From the NCBI RefSeq assembly GCF_028689785.1, contig NZ_JAQVCN010000033.1:1-49136 (forward strand): a stretch of 49,136 nucleotides of DNA. The letters are read 5' to 3'. Source of the stretch: Zoogloea sp. Lineage in GTDB: Bacteria > Pseudomonadota > Gammaproteobacteria > Burkholderiales > Rhodocyclaceae. The notes beneath the pieces were generated by a model, which did not search any database, was not told the origin of the DNA, and was given only the letters and a program-made list of their open reading frames with translations. A program made the translations under genes and the position numbers. Positions 42,480 to 48,695 of the stretch are shown one piece after another (the stretch's first letter is position 1; each line of letters opens with the position of its first letter).

Positions 42480-42749
42480 ATGCAAGACGCCTCAAGACTG
42501 AATGGCAGAAAACGGCCCTCCCCTGCAGGGGCAACCGTACCGGACGCCCTCAGCAACTTTCCGTATCTACCTGATGCGGGATACATTCGGCTGCCTACGG
42601 TGGTTGCCCTTTTTGCTAGCTCGCCAGCAACGGTCTGGCGAAGGGTAAAAAAGGGCACCCTGCCGGCACCCCGGAAGCTGTCTGAAGGCGTCACTGCCTG
42701 GAACGTCGGGCAGATCCGCCAGGCACTCAAAGGGGAGGCCTGGGAATGA
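42480..42749 (+). CDS. AlpA-family helix-turn-helix regulator
   Basis: This is an 89-residue DNA-binding protein of the AlpA/excisionase group. The HTH is in YIRLPTVVALFASSPATVWRRVKKGTLPAPRKLSEGVTAWNVGQI (residues about 36-80), the standard prophage AlpA pattern. In CP4-57 AlpA promotes excision by acting on the integrase; a similar role here is inferred from the family and position. GGAG lies 9 bases before the ATG, inside a hairpin. It overlaps the next gene by 4 bases (ATGA). Confidence 0.85.
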   Translation: MQDASRLNGRKRPSPAGATVPDALSNFPYLPDAGYIRLPTVVALFASSPATVWRRVKKGTLPAPRKLSEGVTAWNVGQIRQALKGEAWE

Positions 42750-43060
42750 CCTCCGACAAGCGCCCTGCCCCGTCCCTGACTGACGATCTTCACCAGGCAG
42801 AAGCCCTGCTTACACCGATTTTCGACAAGCCAGGGCGGACAGCTCACCTTGTTCTCCTCCTGCTGGCGGCAATCTGGCTTGCCGTCGAGCGTCTTCGACA
42901 AGCCGTGCAGGCGTCTGCATCGGCCGATGCCTGGCAATCCAGTGAAGCGGCAACACTGGTGAAGGGGCGAGAACTCGGCCTTGAAGCACGCCCGGGCGAG
43001 AGAATGCCGGACTACCGTGCCCGCCTTGCCGAGGCGCTGAAAGTACAGGGGCGGGCATGA
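42746..43060 (+). CDS. Small unknown protein with one hydrophobic helix
   Basis: This 104-residue protein has no recognised family. It has a hydrophobic helix in the middle (HLVLLLLAAIWLAVERLRQAV, split at residues about 34-54), which could be a membrane segment or a buried helix. Its start lies in the AlpA stop (ATGA) and its own stop overlaps the primase start (ATGA), so it is translated with both. That position suggests a partner of replication or regulation. Confidence 0.7.
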   Translation: MTSDKRPAPSLTDDLHQAEALLTPIFDKPGRTAHLVLLLLAAIWLAVERLRQAVQASASADAWQSSEAATLVKGRELGLEARPGERMPDYRARLAEALKVQGRA

Positions 43061-46000
43061 TCGATACCACCTCCATCCTGGCCCAGTTCCGCCAGGCTGC
43101 CGGGGCCCGTGGACTCCTTCTCCCCGACCATCTCGACACAGACGGCAAGCTCCATCGCTGCGAGCTGAGGGACGGCCCCAAGGGCAGGAAGGATGGCGCC
43201 TACCTGCTGCACCTGGATGGTGTGCCGGCCGGTGGTTTCCAGAACTTCAAGGATGGCTTGGAGTGGGAGAACTGGCGAGCCGACATTGGCCGCCAGCTCA
43301 CCCCCGAAGAGGAGGCCGCCAGCCGTGCCCGGATCGAAGCCCAGCGGGTTGCCCGCGAGGCCGACGCCAAAGCCAAACGGGCCAAGGCACGCCGCAAGGC
43401 GAACGCGATCTGGAACAACGCCAAGCTGGCCCCGGACGATCACCCCTACCTGCTCCGCAAGGGCGTGCCGGCGCATGGCCTGCGCGTGGGCGCCTGGCCC
43501 AAGTGGGTGGAGGTCTGCCCCGGCGAATGGCGGGAGGAACGAATCCCCGGCGCCTTGCTGGTACCCATGCGCAGCCCGTCGGGCACCCTGCACAGCCTGC
43601 AAGCGATCTACCAGGACAAGGTGGACGGCCGCGACAAGGACTTCCTCCCTGGTGGCGAGAAGGCCGGCAAGTTCCACTTGATTGGTGAGGTGTCGCCGGA
43701 TCTGTCCCTGTGCGTGGCCGAAGGCTACGCCACGGCCGCCAGCATCCACCAGGCCACCGGCTGGCCCGTTGCCGTGGCCTTCGATGCGGGCAGCCTGGAG
43801 GCGGCCGCCAAGGCCCTGCAGGAGGCCTACCCGGCCGCCCGCTTCATCCTGTGTGCCGACGATGATGCCTTCGGCGAGTGCTTCGCCTGCAAGGCCCCGG
43901 TGCGGGTAGAGGATGGCGACACCTGCCCGGCCTGTGGCCAGCCCCACAAACGCCGCAACGCGGGCCAGATCCGCGCACGGGAAGCTGCCCAAGCGGTGGG
44001 CGGTGTGGTTGCCTCACCTGAGTGGCCCGATCCGGCCGCCAGGTGGGAGGGCTTCCAGCAGACCGGCAAGGCACCGACTGACTTCAACGACCTGCATCAG
44101 ATCGGCGGGCTTGATGCCGTGCGCCAGATCCTGGCTACCGCACGAACAGCCCTGAAGGACGCGGCCGAGCTCGCTGCGCTTTCCGCGGAAGCGGTGCTGC
44201 CGACCGATCCGGAGCCGGTCTCATCGACACCGGAGGCCGCTCCGGAAGGAGCGAAGGCGCCGCCCGCCCGTAAACCCAAGGCAAAGCCGGCCAGCAAGGG
44301 CAAAGGCAAGGCGGCCGGTGTCGAGGCGTCTGCACCGGGTGGTGATCTGTTCGAGCTGCGCGACGGCGCCGAGGGGCAGGGTGTGTATCGCCTGAAGGTC
44401 GAGCGCCGGGGCGATGGCTGGGCGCCAATCGAGCAGTTCGTCTGCGCCCCGCTGGAGATCACCCACATGGTCCGCGATGCCAAGGGCGAGGGCTGGCAGC
44501 GCCTGGCTACCTTCAACGACCACGACGGGCGCCGCCGCCGGGTGCTGGTGCCCGATGAGATGCTCGAAGGCGACGGGGCCGCCCTGGCCAAGCTGCTGCG
44601 GGCACACGGCCTGTTCATCGGCGACAACAAGGGCGGGCTGCTCAAGATGTACGTGAATCGCTCCAGGCCGCCCGCCCGCGCCCGCTGCACAAGCCGGATC
44701 GGCTGGCACGATGATGTGATCGAACCCGGCCGCTGGTCTTACGTGCTGCCGGGCGATCTTGACCCCATCAGCCCGGAGGGCGCCGAACTGTGGATGCACG
44801 CGGGCAGCGGGGCGGGCCATGCCCAGTTCAAGCAGGCCGGCACCCTGGCCGACTGGCGGGACAACGTGGCCGCCCTGGCGGTAGGTAACTCCCGCCTGTG
44901 CTTTGCCATCTCGGCCGCCTTTGCGGGCGCCCTGTGCTGGCTGCACCCCAACGTGGCTGGGGGCTTTCACTGGTCGGGTGGTTCGTCCCTTGGCAAATCC
45001 GGCCTCCTGTTCGCCGCGGCCAGCCTGTGCGGCCCCAAGGAATACCGGCGCACCTGGATGCAGACCGGTACGGCAGTCGAATGGCTGGCGGCCGGGCATT
45101 GTGACGCCCCCTTGCTCCTCGATGAACTCAAGCAGGCCGGCAACCCCCGGGACGTGGCGCAGGCCGCCTATATGCTGGCCAGCGGCCAGGGTAAGGGGCG
45201 GGGCCAGGCGGCTGGCGGGCTGCGGGAAACCGCGTCCTTCAGCCTGCTGTTCCAATCGAACGGGGAACTCGGCCTCACCCAGTTCCTGGCCGAGAACGGG
45301 GAACGGGCCTATGCCGGCCAGGAAGTGCGCTTCTGCGAGCTGCCGGCTGATGCAGGGGCGGGCTTTGGCTGCTGGGAGACCCTGCACGGCCAGCCCGATG
45401 GCGCCCGCTTCACCGATGCCATCCAGGGGCGGGCAGCCCGCCACTACGGCACCGTCTGGCCGGAGTTCATCCGCCAGGTGATCGCCCACCGGGGCGCCCT
45501 GCCTGGGGAGTTTGAAGCCCTCCGCGCCACCTTCGAACGCCATGCCCTCACCGACAAGGCCGGGGGCCAGGCCATCCGGGCCGCCACCCGTTTTGCGGCG
45601 GTGGCCTACGCCGGGGAGCTGGCCACACGCTGGGGCATCACCGGCTGGCGGACCGGGGAGGCAGGCGCCGCCGCCATGCGCATGTTCAGGGACTGGCTCA
45701 CGGCCTACGGTGGCGAGGAGAACCGCGAGCCCCGCAAGATGGTGGAGCAGGTTCAGACCTGGATTCAGGCCAACGCCGGCACCCGCCTGGAGGATTGGCG
45801 CCGGCCGTCGGTGGTCGATAGCCACGCCCCGCGGACGATGAACCGGGCCGGCTGGCGGCGCCCGACCAAGGAAACCGCATCCCTGAGCGAACGTGATCAC
45901 GTCTTCGAGTACCTGGTCTATCCCACGGTCTTCCGGGATGAGCTGTGCAACGGCTTCGACCCCAAGCAGGTAGAGCGGGAGCTGATCAAACGGGAGCTAC

Positions 46001-46128
46001 TGCAGATCACGCAGGACGGGCAGAAGACCCGCCATCAAGTGAAGGTAAGGGAGCCAGGCGCGAAAGGAACGGGCTGGATGTTCTGCCTGAAGCCCGAGCT
46101 GCTCGAATGGGATTCTGACCATGGATGA
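43057..46128 (+). CDS. TOPRIM + DUF927 primase-helicase (element replication protein)
   Basis: This 1023-residue protein probably starts replication of the element. A TOPRIM primase domain has its Glu at 222 (VAEGYATAAS) and the acidic triplet at 268-270 (CADDD), ending near PTDFNDLH (341-347). A zinc ribbon (Cys275, 278, 290, 293; CFACKAP and CPACGQ) is inserted directly after the acidic triplet. A Lys/Pro/Ala linker (about 385-430) leads to a DUF927 helicase domain, with Walker A at 641-648 (GGSSLGKS) and a Walker B-like LLLDE at 686-690. The C-terminal 200 residues may bind DNA. It is coupled to the gene before (ATGA) and overlaps the next ORF by 8 bases. The arrangement parallels the P4 alpha protein, but the domains differ. 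Confidence 0.9.
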   Translation: MIDTTSILAQFRQAAGARGLLLPDHLDTDGKLHRCELRDGPKGRKDGAYLLHLDGVPAGGFQNFKDGLEWENWRADIGRQLTPEEEAASRARIEAQRVAREADAKAKRAKARRKANAIWNNAKLAPDDHPYLLRKGVPAHGLRVGAWPKWVEVCPGEWREERIPGALLVPMRSPSGTLHSLQAIYQDKVDGRDKDFLPGGEKAGKFHLIGEVSPDLSLCVAEGYATAASIHQATGWPVAVAFDAGSLEAAAKALQEAYPAARFILCADDDAFGECFACKAPVRVEDGDTCPACGQPHKRRNAGQIRAREAAQAVGGVVASPEWPDPAARWEGFQQTGKAPTDFNDLHQIGGLDAVRQILATARTALKDAAELAALSAEAVLPTDPEPVSSTPEAAPEGAKAPPARKPKAKPASKGKGKAAGVEASAPGGDLFELRDGAEGQGVYRLKVERRGDGWAPIEQFVCAPLEITHMVRDAKGEGWQRLATFNDHDGRRRRVLVPDEMLEGDGAALAKLLRAHGLFIGDNKGGLLKMYVNRSRPPARARCTSRIGWHDDVIEPGRWSYVLPGDLDPISPEGAELWMHAGSGAGHAQFKQAGTLADWRDNVAALAVGNSRLCFAISAAFAGALCWLHPNVAGGFHWSGGSSLGKSGLLFAAASLCGPKEYRRTWMQTGTAVEWLAAGHCDAPLLLDELKQAGNPRDVAQAAYMLASGQGKGRGQAAGGLRETASFSLLFQSNGELGLTQFLAENGERAYAGQEVRFCELPADAGAGFGCWETLHGQPDGARFTDAIQGRAARHYGTVWPEFIRQVIAHRGALPGEFEALRATFERHALTDKAGGQAIRAATRFAAVAYAGELATRWGITGWRTGEAGAAAMRMFRDWLTAYGGEENREPRKMVEQVQTWIQANAGTRLEDWRRPSVVDSHAPRTMNRAGWRRPTKETASLSERDHVFEYLVYPTVFRDELCNGFDPKQVERELIKRELLQITQDGQKTRHQVKVREPGAKGTGWMFCLKPELLEWDSDHG

Positions 46129-46630
46129 ATGGCTAAAAACCATCGATTGCGCCCTTAAAACGGCCTGTTCCCTCCAAAACAGAGGGAACACAGGCCAGGG
46201 ACTGGGAACAGATCAGACCACTCAAGACATTGATTCAAAAGGAAATAGTGTTTTATGTTCCCACGTTCCCAGTGTCCCCATCGTTTTTGAAGAGGAAAGG
46301 GAAGAGAAACACAAAAATTCAAGTCATACGTCATTTAATGTACCGGGTGGGGGCGGGCTTCCCGGAAAATCTGCGCCAGCAAAAGCAACCCACGAACACA
46401 CGTGCCGGAGCTGCGGGCACTTCGCCCGACCCGGCCTCTCGGATGGGCTGTGTGGTGGTCGGCCCGACCTGCCCCCCACCTTCGGGCCTGGGCATCCCCT
46501 CCGCCGGTTGCCCCCCAACCACGGGGCCGACTGCCATGCCTGGGCACTGCATCCGTTCTGGTGCCCCCCCTCCATGTGGGAGGGGGGGTATCAATCTTTG
46601 GCCGACCTGGCTGCAGGACCGGACGGTTAG
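46121..46630 (+). CDS. Possible Cys-rich small protein after the primase
   Basis: This is a 169-codon ORF that starts 8 bases before the primase stop, with GGGA 8 bases upstream. Residues about 93-145 hold a plausible Cys/His-rich domain (CRSCGHFARPGLSDGLCGG ... NHGADCHAW) that resembles small zinc-binding proteins of mobile elements. The first 75 codons are AT-rich and contain the first iteron cluster (46166-46270), so they do not look like normal coding sequence. A 10-bp hairpin lies near the 3' end. Either the gene is real with an origin inside it, or the reading frame is incidental to an origin. I lean slightly to real. Confidence 0.5.
   Translation: MDEWLKTIDCALKTACSLQNRGNTGQGLGTDQTTQDIDSKGNSVLCSHVPSVPIVFEEEREEKHKNSSHTSFNVPGGGGLPGKSAPAKATHEHTCRSCGHFARPGLSDGLCGGRPDLPPTFGPGHPLRRLPPNHGADCHAWALHPFWCPPSMWEGGYQSLADLAAGPDG
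46166..46270. repeat. Iteron cluster 1 (GGGAACA boxes)
   Basis: GGGAACA or its complement TGTTCCC occurs at 46166-46172 (complement), 46184-46190, 46204-46210 and 46256-46262 (complement); CGTTCCC follows at 46264-46270. The first two form an inverted repeat TGTTCCCTC / GAGGGAACA with a 7-base spacer. The cluster lies directly after the primase gene in an AT-rich stretch (about 46206-46345). Confidence 0.7.
46564..46588 (+). repeat. Perfect 10-bp hairpin
   Basis: CCCCCCCTCC (46564-46573) and GGAGGGGGGG (46579-46588) pair perfectly around a 5-base loop. It lies inside the last codons of the possible Cys-rich ORF and is followed by TATCAATCTTT. A GGGGGGTATCRA sequence recurs about 100 bases later, near 46685. 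It may be a terminator-like or origin structure. Confidence 0.55.
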
Positions 46631-46983
46631 GCACATTTTTACGTGCGCGAGTTTTGGGAATTTTTTTCCTGGCAGCCCCAAGAGGGGGGTATCGAAAAGT
46701 CCAGCCTGCCCCCCAATGAGACCGGCCGGTACTCTTTGTTCGCAGCACCGCGAAATGGACAGGGGGGAGGGTGGCTTGTCCGGACAGGCCGGATTGCATG
46801 GGAACACGGGGAACAGCGGGAACACCTCGCCGAAACCCAAGCGGGGCGCGGGTTCCCAGTAGATATGATTGTTCCCTCTCTCAGTCAACATAGAGGGAAC
46901 AGCGGGAACATTCCCCTGCCTTCGTCCGTCGCCTGCGCAAACTGGCGTAAAGCCTTCCTCCCCCGGATTCCGCGCGCAAGGGC
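46631..46983. other. Non-coding origin-like region
   Basis: No convincing gene lies between 46631 and 47255. This first part holds T-rich runs near 46634-46669 (a GCAC...GTGC hairpin and a GGGAA...TTCC hairpin) in otherwise GC-rich DNA, then iteron cluster 2 (46800-46910). Open frames crossing it are broken by the repeats and resemble no family. The most economical reading is part of a replication origin. Confidence 0.5.
46800..46910. repeat. Iteron cluster 2 (GGGAACA boxes, 9-base period)
   Basis: GGGAACA occurs at 46800-46806, 46809-46815 and 46818-46824, exactly 9 bases apart, then at 46870-46876 (complement), 46895-46901 and 46904-46910 (again 9 apart). The pair TGTTCCCTC (46870-46878) and GAGGGAACA (46893-46901) repeats the inverted repeat of cluster 1 with a longer spacer. 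Phage P4 alpha protein binds similar GGTGAACA iterons at ori and crr; analogy only. Confidence 0.75.
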
Positions 46984-47013
46984 TTGACGTGGGCGCGTGG
47001 CAGCCCCCATCAT
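46984..47013 (+). promoter_or_regulatory. Candidate promoter of the antisense-RNA/RadC operon
   Basis: TTGACG (46984-46989) is a near-consensus -35 box. CATCAT (47008-47013) lies 18 bases further on as a weak -10. The seqA-like target begins about 28 bases downstream, as expected for a leader transcript that carries the immunity RNA. Confidence 0.5.
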
Positions 47014-47031
47014 GCTGACGTCACCTAGACA

Positions 47032-47541
47032 GTGGTGACCGGGTTTAGCAGCCCGAACATTCCTAGGCGGACACTGCCGCCCCGCGGCTTTTTTTACGTC
47101 CGTAGCACCCATGGTGCGCCTGTTCTATGGTGGGCCGGGTGGGGAGCCCTCACGGGCTGCCGGTTCCTAGGATGCCGGTCTGCTAACCCCACTTTGGCCC
47201 GCCCCCCGTTTAGCAGCGGGAGCGGATTCAGTCCGAATCCTAGGAGCATCACACCATGGCAACACTCGCCTTGGCGTGCAGACGTCTGCACGCGCCCACA
47301 TCTCCCATTCTGTCCCTGCAGCTTTACCGCGCCCTGCGCCCCCTGGTCGGCCCCGTGCTCGCCTGGCGTGCGGCTTTCGCTTGGAGGTCCGCAGCATGAC
47401 CTCCAGGGCTCAACCCAAAGCACACCGCGGGACGGAGGGCGCCCCCCTGCTGCAACGCCGCTACCTGGTGCGGGAGGCCAGTGCGCTCTACGCCTCACCC
47501 ATCAGCCGATGCGTACTGGACCCGGCCACCATGACCCGTGA
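47032..47541 (+). CDS. Overlapping Icd/Ash-like open frame (doubtful)
   Basis: A GTG-initiated 169-codon frame runs across seqA, the terminator, the C4-type RNA and the start of radC. Its [19 protein letters not shown] segment resembles proteins annotated as Icd-like cell-division inhibitors or Ash family in P1/P4-like elements, which also overlap this RNA. The resemblance may come only from conservation of the RNA. It has no clear ribosome site. I list it because other annotations may call it; the RNA explains the sequence better. Confidence 0.25.
   Translation: MVTGFSSPNIPRRTLPPRGFFYVRSTHGAPVLWWAGWGALTGCRFLGCRSANPTLARPPFSSGSGFSPNPRSITPWQHSPWRADVCTRPHLPFCPCSFTAPCAPWSAPCSPGVRLSLGGPQHDLQGSTQSTPRDGGRPPAATPLPGAGGQCALRLTHQPMRTGPGHHDP
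47041..47051 (+). promoter_or_regulatory. seqA-like target of the C4-type antisense RNA
   Basis: GGGTTTAGCAG pairs at 10 of 11 positions with CTGCTAACCCC inside the C4-type RNA downstream. In phage P4 an upstream seqA copy in the leader pairs with seqB of the CI RNA and causes early termination. The position and match here fit that role. Confidence 0.65.
47076..47095 (+). terminator. Intrinsic terminator between seqA and the C4-type RNA
   Basis: GCCGC (47076-47080), loop CCC, GCGGC (47084-47088), then seven T. A compact, textbook intrinsic terminator within the leader. It lies just after the seqA-like site, so pairing at seqA could govern whether RNA polymerase stops here. Confidence 0.7.
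47129..47203 (+). ncRNA. C4/CI-type antisense RNA (phage P1/P4 immunity RNA family)
   Basis: A 75-nt cloverleaf-like RNA can be drawn. The closing stem is GGTGGGCC (47129-47136) with GGCCCGCC (47196-47203), including one G-U pair. Inside are AGCCC-TCAC-GGGCT and CCGG...CCGG hairpins, then the unpaired TCTGCTAACCCC (seqB-like). The size is close to the P4 CI RNA (69 nt) and P1 C4 RNA (77 nt), and the wording of the conserved core looks the same from memory. Complementary targets lie upstream (47041) and downstream (47208). In P1 and P4 this RNA provides immunity and keeps lytic or replication genes off. Confidence 0.75.
47208..47240 (+). promoter_or_regulatory. seqC-like target and hairpin before the small ORF
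   Basis: GTTTAGCAG (47208-47216) repeats the core of the seqA-like site and pairs with the same C4-type segment over at least seven contiguous bases. A hairpin GGATTC-AGTCC-GAATCC (47224-47240) follows, ending just before the AGGAG ribosome site of the next ORF. Together they could tie antisense pairing to translation of that ORF. Confidence 0.55.
47256..47399 (+). CDS. 47-residue ORF between the antisense RNA and radC
   Basis: ATG at 47256 has AGGAG 9 bases upstream and opens a 47-residue frame, [20 protein letters not shown] onward, ending AWRSAA with a TGA that overlaps the radC ATG (ATGA). It is basic and moderately hydrophobic, with an Arg/Ala/Leu-rich tail ([20 protein letters not shown]) that could be amphipathic. 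The strong ribosome site and tight coupling to radC support translation. It may be a leader peptide that couples radC to antisense control, or a kil-like small protein; function unknown. Confidence 0.6.
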   Translation: MATLALACRRLHAPTSPILSLQLYRALRPLVGPVLAWRAAFAWRSAA

Positions 47542-47977
47542 AGACCGGCTGATTGCCCGCGCCAAAAAGGTGCTTTCCCGGCGCCTGGGCGAGCCTGGGG
47601 CGGTCTTTGACTGCCCGAAGGCAGTCCGGGATTTTCTGGTCTTCGAGTTGGCCGAGGAGGCCCGGGAGGTGTTCTACGTCATTTTCTTGGACTCGCAGAA
47701 CCGGGTCACCTCGTGCGAACCGCTATTCGTTGGGACGCTCGACCAAACCAGCGTGTACCCGCGTGAGGTGATTAGAAGATGCATTGAGCTGAATGCCGCT
47801 GCAGTCATCTTTGCCCATAACCACCCGTCTGGTGTGACGGAACCCAGCATGGCCGACCGCGCCCTTACCAATTCGCTGAAAAGCGCGCTTGCCATGATCG
47901 ATGTGCGTGTCCTCGATCACTTCATCGTGGGTGGAGCCGCCCGCCCCACCAGCTTCGCTGAAAGGGGGCTGCTGTGA
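47396..47977 (+). CDS. RadC-like JAB/MPN-domain protein of mobile elements
   Basis: This 193-residue protein starts at ATG 47396, with GGAGG 8 bases upstream. It has the JAMM metal motif: His141 and His143 in FAHNHPSG, Ser151 and Asp154 in EPSMAD. The preceding [34 protein letters not shown] (read in parts) is the RadC core. Mobile-element RadC proteins of this kind lack the HhH domain of chromosomal RadC. The biochemical role is unsettled; a nuclease or protease role is unproven. It overlaps the next gene as GTGA. Confidence 0.9.
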   Translation: MTSRAQPKAHRGTEGAPLLQRRYLVREASALYASPISRCVLDPATMTREDRLIARAKKVLSRRLGEPGAVFDCPKAVRDFLVFELAEEAREVFYVIFLDSQNRVTSCEPLFVGTLDQTSVYPREVIRRCIELNAAAVIFAHNHPSGVTEPSMADRALTNSLKSALAMIDVRVLDHFIVGGAARPTSFAERGLL

Positions 47978-48291
47978 CCGCCCCCACCTTCACCCCCGCC
48001 CCCTGGCGCCGCGCCGGTCACCGCAGCATCGCGGCCGGCGTGGGCATCAGCCGGGTCACCATCTGCGAGCTGTACTCGTGGGGCAACTGCTCCGAGGCGG
48101 ACGCCAACGAAGCCTTGATCGCCGCCGCCCCGGATCTGTTTGCCGCTGCCGAAGCCGCTGCTGCCGTGCTCGCCAAGGGCAAGTGGCGCCTGGACAGCCC
48201 CGACCCCGAAGCGGTGGCCCTGTGCAAGCTGCTGCGTGCCCTGGATCTGGCCCGGGGTGTGGTGCTGGCGCCCGGGAGGCCGGCATCATGA
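47974..48291 (+). CDS. Small phage-type unknown protein
   Basis: This 105-residue protein starts with GTG inside the radC stop (GTGA) and stops inside the next start (ATGA). The segment [26 protein letters not shown] matches a motif common in small phage proteins of unknown function (the [14 protein letters not shown] pattern). The N-terminal part, TPAPWRRAG, is also typical of that group. No membrane segment is seen. Confidence 0.75.
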   Translation: MTAPTFTPAPWRRAGHRSIAAGVGISRVTICELYSWGNCSEADANEALIAAAPDLFAAAEAAAAVLAKGKWRLDSPDPEAVALCKLLRALDLARGVVLAPGRPAS

Positions 48292-48695
48292 GCGCGCCCC
48301 ACTCCGACCCCCGCATCTTCTGGCGTTGCTCCCCGGGCCGGCGCCTGCCGGCCTACGCCCGCGACTTGGCCGACGCCCGGGCGCGGGATCTGGTGCCGGC
48401 CCAGCGGCAGGTGGCCGTGTATCTGGACCGCTGGCCAGTGGGGCGGGTGACCGGCCTGGGGCCGGCCATCTGCTGCCCGCCGGACTTCCACCCCGGGCGC
48501 CTGGACTGGCGTTACCTGGCCGCCCTGTCGGTGCTGGTGGTAACCTCGCCAGCACCCGACCCGGAGCGCCTGCGCCACCTGCTGGCTGAGCTGGTGGCCG
48601 CCCGCCCCAAGCGGCTTATCCTGTTGCGCCCGGGCAGGGTGCCGGCTGCCGAGTTCATCATCAGCGAAGCCCGCGGGGTGGAGGTGCAACCATGA
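48288..48695 (+). CDS. Unknown 135-residue element protein
   Basis: The start ATG at 48288 overlaps the previous stop, and the stop overlaps the next start (both ATGA); this fixes the start, although the open frame extends further upstream. The protein is basic, with IFWRCSPGRRLPAYARDLAD at the N-terminus and a Rossmann-like run LRHLLAELVAARPKRLILLRPG near the end. I do not recognise the family. Confidence 0.7.
   Translation: MSAPHSDPRIFWRCSPGRRLPAYARDLADARARDLVPAQRQVAVYLDRWPVGRVTGLGPAICCPPDFHPGRLDWRYLAALSVLVVTSPAPDPERLRHLLAELVAARPKRLILLRPGRVPAAEFIISEARGVEVQP

Noticed and set aside
46230-46862. Alternative open frame through the iteron region
   Set aside because: It crosses T-rich runs and hairpins, shows no domain, and starts inside an AT-rich stretch without a ribosome site; the Cys-rich frame or a non-coding origin fits better.
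46800-46910. CRISPR array
   Set aside because: The repeated unit is only 7-9 bases with no unique spacers of regular length; it fits iterons, not CRISPR repeats.
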